Of a DNA stretch of 64,000 nucleotides, positions 17,740 to 27,458 are shown in pieces. Origin of the DNA: Actinomycetaceae bacterium MB13-C1-2 (GTDB taxonomy: Bacteria; Actinomycetota; Actinomycetes; Actinomycetales; Actinomycetaceae); NCBI GenBank assembly GCA_035621235.1, contig CP141731.1, forward strand, positions 930,001-994,000, written 5' to 3'. The notes beneath the pieces are model-generated. The model was not told the DNA's origin and searched no databases. It saw nothing but the letters and a program-made list of their open reading frames with translations. The translations under genes and the position numbers were made by a program. How positions within the stretch are numbered: the first letter of the stretch is position 1; each line of letters opens with the position of its first letter.

Positions 17740-18303
17740 GTGGGACAATCAGGGGGCTCGGTGGGAGGTTCGAGCACGGAAGAGGCGGTTGGCTACGTCA
17801 ACTCTTTTGCTCTCGATGTGCTTATCATGCATGACCTCCAGGGCTGGGCGATAGTGTGGGACCACGCCAAGCGTCGTGCAGGTGCGTGCAACTACGCGAA
17901 GAAGACCCTTAGCTTTTCCAAGACCCTGATGGCCCTATATCCCCGGGATGTTCAAAGAGACGTGGTGTTGCACGAGGCGGCCCATGCCCTCGCTGGACCC
18001 AAAGCAGGGCACGGACCCGAGTGGAAGAAAATCGCCACAGAGATCGGGGCGAGCCCAAAGGCTCTACTGCCTAACTGGCTTCCGCCCGCACCGGCGAAGT
18101 GGATTGGCACATGCCCTCGTTGCGGTCAGAGAAGAAACCTTCATCGAATGCCCAAACGGGTTGTATCGTGCGGGAGGTGCTCAAAGCGGTTTGATCCGTC
18201 AGTGATTTTCGAGTGGACTCGCGATGGTATCCCTACCCAACCGGGAGGCGACTATGCGAGGGAGCTCAAGAGAATATCCCGCAGGCGGACGTTGCTCGGG
18301 TAA
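17740..18303 (+). CDS. SprT-like zinc metalloprotease domain protein
   Basis: A 187-residue protein with the zinc-binding HExxH motif in VLHEAAHAL near residue 75 and a third histidine in GHGPEW, the SprT-like layout. The C-terminal part has four cysteines in two pairs (TCPRCGQRR and VSCGRCSKRF), a zinc ribbon common in bacterial SprT-family members. The eukaryotic relative SPRTN digests DNA-protein crosslinks; the bacterial role is inferred to be similar but unproven. The GTG at 17740 follows GGGGAG. It sits 100 bases downstream of hrpA on the same strand and is followed by repeat copy B. Confidence 0.85.
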   Translation: MGQSGGSVGGSSTEEAVGYVNSFALDVLIMHDLQGWAIVWDHAKRRAGACNYAKKTLSFSKTLMALYPRDVQRDVVLHEAAHALAGPKAGHGPEWKKIATEIGASPKALLPNWLPPAPAKWIGTCPRCGQRRNLHRMPKRVVSCGRCSKRFDPSVIFEWTRDGIPTQPGGDYARELKRISRRRTLLG

Positions 18304-18323
18304 CGATCCTCGTCCCAACACGT

Positions 18324-18391
18324 TTGCCAATCAGATAGGGGACTTTTCGTTGCGCCTTTTGCCGCGTGTCGCTCCCCTATCTGATTGGCAA
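18324..18391 (-). repeat. Structured repeat family, copy B
   Basis: Perfect 18-base arms (TTGCCAATCAGATAGGGG and its complement) enclose an inner hairpin around GCGCCTTTTGCCGC. It follows the stop of the SprT-like gene by 20 bases. On the minus strand the interior reads GCGACACGC before the inner hairpin, like the other copies. A Rho-independent terminator role is possible, but the arms are longer than usual and no T-run follows on the plus strand. Confidence 0.88.
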
Positions 18392-18446
18392 CCTGCGAGA
18401 ACTGACTGAGGCGTCCGGTGCTGTGACGGGGTGCATACTCAAGAAT

Positions 18447-18474
18447 GTATCGATTCGACATATCGAATCGATAC
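18447..18474. promoter_or_regulatory. Perfect palindromic operator upstream of PadR gene
   Basis: Arms of 12 bases, GTATCGATTCGA and TCGAATCGATAC, flank a 4-base centre. The site is 54 bases before the PadR start codon. PadR proteins commonly repress their own operon by binding such long A/T-containing palindromes near the promoter, so this is the likely autoregulatory site for the padR-ino1 unit. Confidence 0.75.
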
Positions 18475-18527
18475 AAAATGCTAACCTGGACATCGTTCCG
18501 AGAAATCGAACAATACAGGAGGCCCCA

Positions 18528-19112
18528 GTGGGGACGCGGTCGAGCATGCTTGAGCTTGCCATTCTTGGTGAACTCGAAGAGCCGCTTCATGGTTACGAGC
18601 TACGGAAGCGCCTCTCCCGTTCGCTCGGACCTGTTCGCCGCCTCTCATTTGGATCCCTCTACCCGGCACTGCACCGACTCGACGATCGAGGACTCATCCG
18701 GGTCGTTGAAAATGCGGTTCCGGAGGTTCGCCTATCGAAGTGGTCTGGAAAGCCTGTACGAACTGACTCATCCGCACCAAAAAAGAATCAAGTTGTTTAT
18801 CAAACGACTGATGCTGGTCGGGAGTATCTTGAATCGGCGCTTACAACCGCTGAGATGGACGATGAATCGTTGGGTTTGACGATGGGGCTCATGTCCCGCG
18901 CGACTCCAGCAACCAGACTGACTCTGCTGATGCAGCGCAGGGCCCTGGTCTTGGAACGGCATGAGGCTAGTGAGAATGCAAAGAAGTCCTCGGACTACTG
19001 GGTCCGCTCGAAGGGCGAGCTGGATTCTGAGCAGACGCTTCGTGAACTTTCCTGGATCGACCGTTTGATCCAGAACGACCCCGGTTTACAAAACCCGAGC
19101 AGCACCAACTAA
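18528..19112 (+). CDS. PadR family transcriptional regulator
   Basis: A 194-residue DNA-binding protein. The start is the GTG at 18528, preceded by CAGGAGG; longer upstream frames would run through the operator. The winged helix is clear: MLELAILGELEEPLHGYEL, then SFGSLYPALHRLDDRGLI and the wing ending in YQTTDAGREYL. The C-terminal helical part forms the dimer interface in this family. A 30-residue insertion between the recognition helix and the wing (around VPEVRLSKWSGKPV) is longer than usual. It precedes ino1 by 18 bases, an arrangement also known from mycobacteria, so it probably controls inositol phosphate synthesis. Confidence 0.9.
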   Translation: MGTRSSMLELAILGELEEPLHGYELRKRLSRSLGPVRRLSFGSLYPALHRLDDRGLIRVVENAVPEVRLSKWSGKPVRTDSSAPKKNQVVYQTTDAGREYLESALTTAEMDDESLGLTMGLMSRATPATRLTLLMQRRALVLERHEASENAKKSSDYWVRSKGELDSEQTLRELSWIDRLIQNDPGLQNPSSTN

Positions 19113-19130
19113 GAAGGCTAGAAAGAAACA

Positions 19131-20255
19131 ATGAGCGAAATTCGCACTGCGATTGTCGGCGTAGGAAACTGTGCTTCCTCTCTTATTCAGGGGCTTGAGT
19201 ACTACAAAGATACGAAGGCAACCGACACGATTCCAGGTCTGATGCACGTTCAGTTCGGCGACTACCACGTGAGCGACGTTAAAGTTGTCGCAGCGTTCGA
19301 CGTCATCGAGAACAAGGTTGGTAAGGACCTGTCCGAAGCTATCCTTGCCGAGCCCAATTGCACCGTTGTGTTTGCTGATGTACCCGAGACTGGAGTGATC
19401 GTTCAGCACGGAAACACCCTCGATGGACTGGGCGAGTACTACCAGGAGACAGTTGAGGAATCACCGCTTGACGCAGTGGATGTCGTCAAGGTTCTGAAGG
19501 ACGCAAAGGTCGATGTCCTGGTGTCTTACCTGCCTGTCGGCTCAGAGGAAGCGGATCGTTTCTACGCCCAGTGCGCCATCGATGCGGGTTGCGCGTTCGT
19601 GAACTGCCTCCCCGTTTTCATTGCCTCTGATCCTGAATGGGCAGCGAAGTTTGAGGCTGCTGGTGTCCCAATTGTTGGTGACGACATCAAGAGCCAGTTC
19701 GGCGCGACTATTAGTCACCGAGACATCGTTCGTCTAATGGAAGAGCGCGGAGTCAGGATCGACCGCACCTATCAGCTGAACGTCGGCGGCAACATGGACT
19801 TCATGAATATGCTGCAGCGTTCGCGCCTTGAGTCGAAGAAGATTTCCAAGACGCAGGCGGTCACCTCGAACATGAAGTCGCAGTTCGAAGATCGAAACGT
19901 TCACGTCGGGCCTTCGGATTATGTGCCCTGGCTTGATGACCGCAAGTTTGCTTTTGTCCGTATCGAGGGCACCACGTTCGGTGATGTCCCGATTCAGATG
20001 GAGTACAAGCTTGAGGTCTGGGACTCCCCGAACTCGGCGGGCATTGTTATTGATGCGATTCGTGCAGCCAAGATCGCCCTCGATCGAGGAATTGGTGGGC
20101 CGATCTGGGGTCCCGCGGCCTATTTCATGAAGTCTCCGCCGATTCAGATGGAAGACCGCGTGGCACGCCACCAGGTTGAAGAGTTCATCAAGGGTGGGGA
20201 CAACGTCAAGCCTAAGGACGGTGCAGTAAACAAGAGTGCGACCGTCGAGGACTAG
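19131..20255 (+). CDS. ino1: Inositol-3-phosphate synthase
   Basis: A 374-residue NAD-dependent enzyme converting glucose 6-phosphate to 1L-myo-inositol 1-phosphate (the same compound as D-inositol 3-phosphate), the first step toward phosphatidylinositol and mycothiol in actinobacteria. The N-terminal [13 protein letters not shown] is the NAD-binding loop. [15 protein letters not shown] and [12 protein letters not shown] are conserved in the actinobacterial type of the enzyme, and KSPP follows near the C-terminus. Length is typical for the short bacterial form. An AGAAAGAA ribosome site precedes the ATG. The upstream PadR gene is almost contiguous, and repeat copy C lies just after the stop. 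Confidence 0.95.
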   Translation: MSEIRTAIVGVGNCASSLIQGLEYYKDTKATDTIPGLMHVQFGDYHVSDVKVVAAFDVIENKVGKDLSEAILAEPNCTVVFADVPETGVIVQHGNTLDGLGEYYQETVEESPLDAVDVVKVLKDAKVDVLVSYLPVGSEEADRFYAQCAIDAGCAFVNCLPVFIASDPEWAAKFEAAGVPIVGDDIKSQFGATISHRDIVRLMEERGVRIDRTYQLNVGGNMDFMNMLQRSRLESKKISKTQAVTSNMKSQFEDRNVHVGPSDYVPWLDDRKFAFVRIEGTTFGDVPIQMEYKLEVWDSPNSAGIVIDAIRAAKIALDRGIGGPIWGPAAYFMKSPPIQMEDRVARHQVEEFIKGGDNVKPKDGAVNKSATVED

Positions 20256-20256
20256 G

Positions 20257-20357
20257 GTCCTCACACCTCCTTCGGAATCTCCAATCACATAGGGGCCGGA
20301 CACGCCGACAAAGTCGGCGAAATCGCCCCCTATGTGATTGGAGATTCGTGTGAGGAC
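20257..20357 (+). repeat. Structured repeat family, copy C, nested palindrome
   Basis: The core at 20275-20347 has arms GAATCTCCAATCACATAGGGG and the complement. It encloses a perfect inner hairpin CGCCGAC-AAA-GTCGGCG. Here the arm sequence reads CACAT instead of CAGAT on both sides, so the change has been compensated. An outer pair GTCCTCACAC/GTGTGAGGAC extends the symmetry to 101 bases. It lies between the convergent ends of ino1 and the ATPase gene and could terminate both. Confidence 0.9.
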
Positions 20358-20376
20358 GGATTTGTGTCGTCGGGGT

Positions 20377-22140
20377 CTAGGCGATCTCCAGAGCCCTATA
20401 ACGGTTCAGCGCCGCAGCAATATCTACCGCTCGCGGCCTTGCTAGGAACGCCGGGTACTTTCTTGCTCCGAACCTGACCAGTGCGTCGAGGCCGTCTTTT
20501 TCGAGGATGGCCTCGACCTCTTCCGTTAAGTCCGCGACAGTCTTCTCTCCATCCGAGAGCGCCTGCAGGATTCCCCTAACGGCCCAAGCAATCGCTTCGG
20601 TTTGACCCTGTTCCACGACCTGTTCGACGTCGCTGACATCGATGTTCTGTTTGTCTATTCCGATCGAATGGGTCCCAGAGACCTTTGTTTTCTGACGATC
20701 TCCCCCGGTCTTGATCCTCGTCGGGCAACGCGGTAGCAAATCGGGAAATCCGGCGATGTCAGTGCGCTCACGAGGGTTCTCTTCCGCGATCTTGTGCGCC
20801 CGTTCGGTCACGTCTTCACACCGATAGGAGTCCATCTGAAGGACACGGTCTGCGACATCCAAGTACGCGCCAGAACCACCCATGACGAGGATGAGCGAGA
20901 CACTGTCGGACTCGTACAGTCCCCGAATCCGGTCAATCAGTGGGGTGATCGGCTCTTGAGAGGAGACCACCAACTCGCGCATCCGTTCATCTCGGATCAT
21001 TAGGTTAGTTGCCGACGTGTCCTCGTCAATCAGCAGTAGGGGTGACCGCGCCCCAAGTGCCTCAATGATGCTGGCCGCCTGCGACGTGGACCCTGAAGCA
21101 TTCTGGGTCGAGAAGCGCGAGGTATTCGATCCGGTTGGTAGATGGTTGATGAAGGGCGAGACATCAACTTTGGTGACGGGTCGACCGTCAGCTGCGCGGA
21201 TTTTCATCGCGGCTGGAAGGGTCGCGACCAACTCACGTCCGTCGCCCGGAACATGAGCGTAAACGCCCCGTTGGATGGCGGAGAGGACCGTGGACTTTCC
21301 GTGATAGCCGCCGCCGACAATCAGGGTGATCCCCGGCTCAATCGCCATTCCTCGCACTGTTCCCGCATGAGGAAGCTCGACTGTTCGAAGCAACGACTCA
21401 GGGGACCTAAATGGAACTGAGTCTTCCATCGGCAACTGGGAGATACCGGATTTGCGAGCGAGGATCGCCTCGTTAGCAATAAACGAGGTCCAGTTGTTGT
21501 CAGTGAGAGCACGTTGTAGGGCGCAGTAATCCTCGTACGTGTGAACGTGCTCGAGGAGACGTTCGCGATACCCGTCGGCGTGAGTGGAGAGGAAGTCGAA
21601 GGTCTCGCCAAGAGCGTCCGGCAGCTCGACATCGAAAATCGTTGCGGCCTGGTGACCGAGCACAGTGCGCCCACGGGCCGGCATTGAGACTTGGATTCGT
21701 AACTCCACTTGTTTCGGACCAACCGATGCCGCAGAGCGTTCCAGGATTTCCTGCCCGACCGAAACGATTGAAACGGAAGAAAAACGTTTGTCGGCTCTTA
21801 GCGCCTTACTTAAGGACCGGACGAGGAAGTCGGCAGTTGCGGTTTGCTGCTCGCCGGTTGTAAAGGTTTGTTCGGGAAGTCCCATTTTGTCGGGCCAAGT
21901 GACGACTCGGAGTGACGAGGGAGGGGCGTATGGATCGGCTTGGATGCGATCAATGTATAGAACGAATGAACCGTAATCCCATTCGCCGACTGCCTGCTTG
22001 TAGGCGCCGTACGAGGACCCATCGATGCTGTGAAGCAGTTTCAGTAGGTCACGGTCGGTGCCCTTCTTGGGGGTGTCATCAAAGCGGCGCCGGTCGCCGC
22101 GACCGCCTTGTTTACGAGGATTGTTTCCGTAGTCGCGCAT
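20377..22140 (-). CDS. ABC-class ATPase domain protein (PF09818-like)
   Basis: A predicted soluble ATPase of 587 residues from the ATG at 22140; an upstream TTG at 22209 would add 23 residues but has no support. The P-loop is VGGGYHGKSTVLSAI near residues 275-289. The Walker B region reads LLLIDEDTSATNLMIRDERM, preceded by STSQAASIIEALG, in the place of the ABC signature. This is the pattern of the PF09818 family of predicted ABC-class ATPases, whose function is unknown. The N-terminus is basic and Gly/Arg-rich (PRKQGGRGDRRR), which could bind nucleic acid. No transporter partner is nearby. It is convergent with ino1 and divergent from the RNase H gene. Confidence 0.85.
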   Translation of the reverse strand: MRDYGNNPRKQGGRGDRRRFDDTPKKGTDRDLLKLLHSIDGSSYGAYKQAVGEWDYGSFVLYIDRIQADPYAPPSSLRVVTWPDKMGLPEQTFTTGEQQTATADFLVRSLSKALRADKRFSSVSIVSVGQEILERSAASVGPKQVELRIQVSMPARGRTVLGHQAATIFDVELPDALGETFDFLSTHADGYRERLLEHVHTYEDYCALQRALTDNNWTSFIANEAILARKSGISQLPMEDSVPFRSPESLLRTVELPHAGTVRGMAIEPGITLIVGGGYHGKSTVLSAIQRGVYAHVPGDGRELVATLPAAMKIRAADGRPVTKVDVSPFINHLPTGSNTSRFSTQNASGSTSQAASIIEALGARSPLLLIDEDTSATNLMIRDERMRELVVSSQEPITPLIDRIRGLYESDSVSLILVMGGSGAYLDVADRVLQMDSYRCEDVTERAHKIAEENPRERTDIAGFPDLLPRCPTRIKTGGDRQKTKVSGTHSIGIDKQNIDVSDVEQVVEQGQTEAIAWAVRGILQALSDGEKTVADLTEEVEAILEKDGLDALVRFGARKYPAFLARPRAVDIAAALNRYRALEIA

Positions 22141-22380
22141 GTGGTCCAGCCTAGTGTCTCGCGCCGCAAAGTCGTTGCTTAGATTGCGTGCAGAGTCTGC
22201 GCATCGCAAGGCAAACGAACGAGGGTTTTGCGGGGTTGCAGGTCTAGCAAGTGCGCCGCCGCGAGGAGGTGACTCGGTGCGCGAGATAGGCGCCGACTAT
22301 GCAGCGCGAGACACTAGCGGCATCGAGAACTTGCGCACGTCGAATACCCGCAACAGATGGCCCTTGCGTACCATCGACTC

Positions 22381-23049
22381 ATGACTATTACCGCTGCAGT
22401 CGATGGATCTTCTTTAGGTAACCCGGGCCCGGCAGGGTGGGCTTGGGTTGTCGATGGGAACACTTGGGCCTGCGGTGGGTGGAGCAGCGGCACCAATAAC
22501 ATCGGAGAGTTGACCGCGCTGTTGCGTCTGCTTGAGGACACCGCAGTAGCCGGACTGGCGGACGAGGAGTTACTTGTTCTTGCCGACTCCCAGTACGTGA
22601 TCAACTCGGTTACTAGGTGGATGCCGAACTGGAAGCGAAAGGGATGGAAGAAAGCCGATGGGAAGCCCGTTAAGAACCTTGAATTAATCCAGCAACTCGA
22701 CCGGGCGATGCAGGGACGTAAGGTCAATTTCCAGTGGGTTAAGGGTCATGCCGGACATGATCTAAACGAGATGGCGGATGACAAAGCACGCTCTGCGGCA
22801 GAAGCTTATCAGCGGAGTCGATCATTCGATGAGGGACCCGGGTTCCCACAGTCCCCGAGGCGGTCACAATCCGTCCCGACCCAAAAGGCACAGAACTCGC
22901 AGCAGATACAGGGTCAACGGCCAGGCCGGAGGCAGCAAACACAGAGCCAACAACCCGCAAATGATGTGCAGACTCCCTTGAACGCGGCCCCGGCACTCTC
23001 GGCCCCGGATGCTCCTCTCGACGCGTTCGAGGCTGACACTCTCTTCTAA
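22381..23049 (+). CDS. Ribonuclease HI-like protein with Q-rich tail
   Basis: A 222-residue protein from the ATG at 22381. Residues 1-145 are an RNase H1 fold with the four acidic catalytic positions visible: DGSS near 8, GELTAL near 41, ADSQYV near 66 and the aspartate in EMADDKAR near 136. WKRKGWKKADGKPV is the basic substrate handle found in bacterial RNase HI. It cleaves RNA in RNA-DNA hybrids. The last 75 residues are hydrophilic and Gln/Pro-rich and look disordered; normal RNase HI is about 150-160 residues, so this tail is extra. An upstream ATG at 22357 is possible but lacks a ribosome site. Confidence 0.88.
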   Translation: MTITAAVDGSSLGNPGPAGWAWVVDGNTWACGGWSSGTNNIGELTALLRLLEDTAVAGLADEELLVLADSQYVINSVTRWMPNWKRKGWKKADGKPVKNLELIQQLDRAMQGRKVNFQWVKGHAGHDLNEMADDKARSAAEAYQRSRSFDEGPGFPQSPRRSQSVPTQKAQNSQQIQGQRPGRRQQTQSQQPANDVQTPLNAAPALSAPDAPLDAFEADTLF

Positions 23050-23139
23050 ACTGGGTTCTCTACGGAGGTTTGGACTGGAAACTATTGCAGTCTTAATCGC
23101 ACATCACCCTAACCGGCACGCTAGAAAGCAGGCGCACCC

Positions 23140-24006
23140 ATGAGTACCGTCGAGCAAAAAGTCTTCCCCGGTGCTGAGTTTGTGTCCCGGGTTCTGGACG
23201 CAGCCGACTCGAAAGAGACCATGACCAAGCGGGTTACCCGAGTCTTCTTGATGCGGGCTGGAATGGCAGGAATGCTCGCCGGACTCTTCTATTTGGCGAA
23301 CTTCGCCGTGATTGCGGCCTTTGCTCAAGTCGGCTCAAACATGGTCGGAGTTGGCCGTCTGCTCGGCGCTATAACCTTTGGGTTCGCGCTGTCGTTCATC
23401 TATTACACCGGTTCTGAGCTACTGACCTCGAACATGATGGTCACTACGATTGCCGTCTATTTCCGCCGCATGAAAGCCGGCAGAGCGACCTGGATTCTAC
23501 TTCTTTGTTTTCTGGGGAACGCCGCGGGTGGCCTGCTGGTGGCGATCCTCGTGTACTTCTCCACTCTTCTGGACGGATCGACAGGAGAGTTTGTTGCGGG
23601 CGCAGTAGATACCAAACTCGGTTACATTACCGGTGGCGCTGCGGGCATCGGCGACCTGTTTGTGCGGGCGATTCTCTGCAACTTCATGATCAACCTGGCG
23701 ATGCTGCTGATCTATAACGGCCGCGTGAAGTCGGACGGAGTCAAGGTTGTTTCGATGGTCGTGGCGGTAATGGTTTTTGCCTTCCTCGGTTTCGAGCATT
23801 CGGTCGCGAACACAGTCTTGTTCCTGATTCAAGGACTGAGTGCGGGCATCGATGTTTGGTTAGCTCTGGCCAACGTTGGTGTCGTGCTAGTCGGGAACTT
23901 TGTTGGCGGTGGCCTGATGATCGGCCTGTACTACGCCTATCTGAACGATTCTGGCAGACTGCTCCGCCCCAGCCCCACGACTGGTGAGATCTCAGAGACG
24001 GACTAG
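23140..24006 (+). CDS. Formate/nitrite transporter family channel
   Basis: A 288-residue membrane protein with about six transmembrane helices beginning near residue 42. The motifs LYNFANF-like FYLANFAVIAAF, YTGSELLTSNMM and FLGFEHSVANTVLF match FocA/NirC pentameric channels for formate, nitrite or hydrosulfide; the last contains the conserved histidine of the pore. ANVGVVLVGNFVGGGLMIGLYY is the final helix signature. The substrate is not predictable without neighbouring formate or nitrite genes. The sequence TAGAAAGCAGG precedes the ATG. It is a single-gene unit 90 bases downstream of the RNase H gene. Confidence 0.92.
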   Translation: MSTVEQKVFPGAEFVSRVLDAADSKETMTKRVTRVFLMRAGMAGMLAGLFYLANFAVIAAFAQVGSNMVGVGRLLGAITFGFALSFIYYTGSELLTSNMMVTTIAVYFRRMKAGRATWILLLCFLGNAAGGLLVAILVYFSTLLDGSTGEFVAGAVDTKLGYITGGAAGIGDLFVRAILCNFMINLAMLLIYNGRVKSDGVKVVSMVVAVMVFAFLGFEHSVANTVLFLIQGLSAGIDVWLALANVGVVLVGNFVGGGLMIGLYYAYLNDSGRLLRPSPTTGEISETD

Positions 24007-24161
24007 CCCAGCCGGGCGGCCTCCACAAATCGAAGAAGTGATCCACCAATACAGATGCTTCTACAACCACCACAGATCAAGACATCGCTGGGGCCTAGCC
24101 ATTAACTAGTACCGTCAACAACAGTAGGCAAAACCATCCCGAGAGCAGTCCGGGACCCCAA

Positions 24162-25763
24162 CTAGTCAGTGACGCCGTTCCACAGGGACTCGGTCCGCCC
24201 TTCGACAAGGGAACCGCGACGGACCAACAGACCGGCGTCGGGGCCGACATCGATTGTCCGCTCCGAGATTATCTGCGAGTATGCCTTCCCCGAGTCTTTG
24301 ATGATTCGTTCCTGAGTCTGGTAGTCAACATAGACGATCCCAAATCGGCGGTTGTACCCCCATGCCCATTCGTAGTTATCCATTAGTGACCAGTAGAGAT
24401 AGCCGCCTACGTCGGCGCCCTCGTCCTTTGCGTCCAGGACCGCGGCAAGGTGCAACTTAATGTACGCGGTGCGATCGGGATCGTGGACTACTGGACCGTT
24501 TTCTGTCTGCTCGACCCGGTCGTCGTAGGCGGCTCCGTTCTCGGTGACGTACATCTTCACACCGGCCTGGCGCGTATAGTCCCGGTCCAGACGAAGTAGC
24601 AGGTCCTTGAACATTAGCGGGTCAATATCCCAGTTCTGGAAAGTACGAGGGAGGAGGGAGTCTGGTCCCACGAACCCACGCGAGGCTGGCATCGGATTGG
24701 TGTTCTGTCGGGTTGTTGGAGCGCCGCCACTGGGAGCGGGGGCCAGCTCGGCGATACCTAGACGCTCCGTTATTTCCAGTGGGGGCGTCGCGGAGGCGGA
24801 CAACAGGTCTGACTGGTAGTAGTTGATGCCCAGGGTGTTGATCGGGGCTCCGATTATCTCAAGGTCGCCAGGCTTGACGGCGCTAGCGAAGGCGGCTCCT
24901 GCCTCGGGGTCGACATCGGTGAACTCATCAACTATGTCCCGCGGATACGAACCTTTGAAGATCGGGTCGAGGAACCAGCGGTTGAACTGGCCGTCAACCA
25001 GACGAGCCGCACGCTGGTCCTCGGGGCTAGACGGGTCGAGGGGCTGTGCCACTGTGAAGTTCAGTGTCAGACCCAGGTTGAGGTCCGGGTTCGCAGATCG
25101 CAGTTCCTGGATCGCAAGTCCGTGGCCTAAAAGTAGGTGGTGGCTGGCAAGCATCCCTTCGGCCAGTGAGTGGTGGCCCGGCGCATGCTCACCCCCGGTG
25201 TAGCTGAGAAACGAGGCACACCAGGGTTCGTTCAAAGTGGTCCAGACACCGACCCGGTCACCGAGTCCCTCGTGCACCAACATTGCGTAGTCACGGAAGT
25301 ATTCGGCGGTGTCGCGCGCGGGCCAGCCGCCCTTTTCTTCGAGAGCGAGAGGAAGGTCCCAGTGATACAGCGTCAGCCAGGGCAAAATGCCTGCGCCTTG
25401 CAGTTCATCGACCAGGCGCTTGTAGAAGTCGAGCCCTTTGGGGTTGAGGGTTTTTCCGTCTGGGCACACTCTGGCCCACGACACCGAAAAGCGATAGGCG
25501 TCCAGGCCCAGGTCCCTCATCATCGCCACATCTTCGCGGTAGAGGTGATAGTGGTCGCAGGCAACGTCGCCGGTCTCACCGTTTACAACAGCTCCGTCAA
25601 CGCGGGAGAACTTGTCCCAGATGGAGGGTCCTCGTCCGTCCTCGTTCGCCGCCCCCTCAATTTGGTAGGCGGCTGCTGCGGCACCTAGTAAGAAGTCTTC
25701 GGGGATGTTGCGGGGAGTGGGGAGGTGGGATTCTGTGATGGCGGCGCTCAGTCTTGGATCCAT
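24162..25763 (-). CDS. Beta-glucosidase, glycoside hydrolase family 1
   Basis: A 533-residue cytosolic GH1 enzyme. The opening FLLGAAAAAYQIEGAANEDG is the family N-terminal signature. The acid/base glutamate is E179 in TLNEP and the nucleophile is E408 in YVTENG. It hydrolyses beta-linked glucosides or related disaccharides; lack of a signal peptide means substrates are taken up first. A Pro/Ala-rich insert near residues 322-372 makes it about 70 residues longer than typical. It may complement the GH94 phosphorylase in beta-glucoside use, although the two are 24 kb apart. It is convergent with the formate/nitrite channel gene and divergent from nrdF. Confidence 0.95.
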   Translation of the reverse strand: MDPRLSAAITESHLPTPRNIPEDFLLGAAAAAYQIEGAANEDGRGPSIWDKFSRVDGAVVNGETGDVACDHYHLYREDVAMMRDLGLDAYRFSVSWARVCPDGKTLNPKGLDFYKRLVDELQGAGILPWLTLYHWDLPLALEEKGGWPARDTAEYFRDYAMLVHEGLGDRVGVWTTLNEPWCASFLSYTGGEHAPGHHSLAEGMLASHHLLLGHGLAIQELRSANPDLNLGLTLNFTVAQPLDPSSPEDQRAARLVDGQFNRWFLDPIFKGSYPRDIVDEFTDVDPEAGAAFASAVKPGDLEIIGAPINTLGINYYQSDLLSASATPPLEITERLGIAELAPAPSGGAPTTRQNTNPMPASRGFVGPDSLLPRTFQNWDIDPLMFKDLLLRLDRDYTRQAGVKMYVTENGAAYDDRVEQTENGPVVHDPDRTAYIKLHLAAVLDAKDEGADVGGYLYWSLMDNYEWAWGYNRRFGIVYVDYQTQERIIKDSGKAYSQIISERTIDVGPDAGLLVRRGSLVEGRTESLWNGVTD

Positions 25764-25856
25764 AGCAAAACCCTACACAGTCAAACGTAGACTGAAGTCC
25801 CAATCTTCGGGTAGCCGGTTAGAATCCGGGTAGGCAAATGGCGACCTGAGTTGTAA

Positions 25857-26834
<978 letters not shown>

Positions 26835-26877
26835 GAGAGTTGCACTCCGTCTACTTCACGGCTAAGGGGCTCGACTG

Positions 26878-27252
26878 CTAGCTTGGGTTGAGCATCGTCT
26901 GCAGTCGATTCGCGATCTCGTCCACTTCTAGGTGGTCCGAGGCTACGGCGAAGATCAGTTCGTACCACTGGTTATCGCTGACGATTCGGTCGCCTATGCC
27001 GTTGCTGTTTAGCACTAAGCTCGCCAGCAAGAATCCCAGGCGCTTGTTGCCGTCGATCAACGGGTGATTGCGTTCCACCGAATCTAGGAGTGCCGCCACC
27101 TTGGTCCAGATGGTTGGATACATTTCTTCGCCCGCCAAGGTTGTCAACGGCCTGTCGATGCATGCGGCTAGAAGACCCCAGTCTCGTGACACGTATCCGC
27201 CAGTGACGAGCCATGCTTGGACGTCATCGAATTGAGGCCACCAAATACTCAT
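26878..27252 (-). CDS. Doc-like toxin, Fic/DOC fold
   Basis: A 124-residue protein with the Fic/Doc motif HPLIDGNKR at residues 63-71. The lysine after GN is typical of Doc toxins, which phosphorylate EF-Tu instead of AMPylating targets as Fic enzymes do; this is established for phage P1 Doc and inferred here. Length fits Doc. Its start overlaps the end of the upstream antitoxin gene by four bases, the usual arrangement for a type II toxin-antitoxin operon. Confidence 0.88.
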   Translation of the reverse strand: MSIWWPQFDDVQAWLVTGGYVSRDWGLLAACIDRPLTTLAGEEMYPTIWTKVAALLDSVERNHPLIDGNKRLGFLLASLVLNSNGIGDRIVSDNQWYELIFAVASDHLEVDEIANRLQTMLNPS

Positions 27253-27452
27253 TTCGCTAAGCGATCAAGTAGCTCGCTTCGTTCTTCGCTGATCTGGTCG
27301 AGGAGCGCGAACGTGTAGTTTCGAGCACGCCTACGTTCCCACGCCTCCTTGACCAACGACGCGATGAGTTGATTCTTGGAGGTCGCGTCTTCCTCAGCTA
27401 ACTCGTTTAGCATTCTGTCTTCATCTGGCGAAAGCCGTAGTTGCATAGCCAT
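27249..27452 (-). CDS. Antitoxin of Doc-type pair, ribbon-helix-helix-like
   Basis: A 67-residue protein beginning MAMQLRLSPDEDRML. The short beta strand followed by two helices (SPDEDRMLNELAEED and SKNQLIASLVKEAWERR) fits a ribbon-helix-helix DNA-binding fold; the C-terminal half would neutralise the toxin. The ATG at 27452 is chosen: the frame extends to a TTG at 27479, but those codons cover the probable operator. A second ATG at 27446 is also possible. There is no clear Shine-Dalgarno sequence, so translation may be leaderless. Confidence 0.75.
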   Translation of the reverse strand: MAMQLRLSPDEDRMLNELAEEDATSKNQLIASLVKEAWERRRARNYTFALLDQISEERSELLDRLAK

Positions 27453-27458
27453 GTTGAC

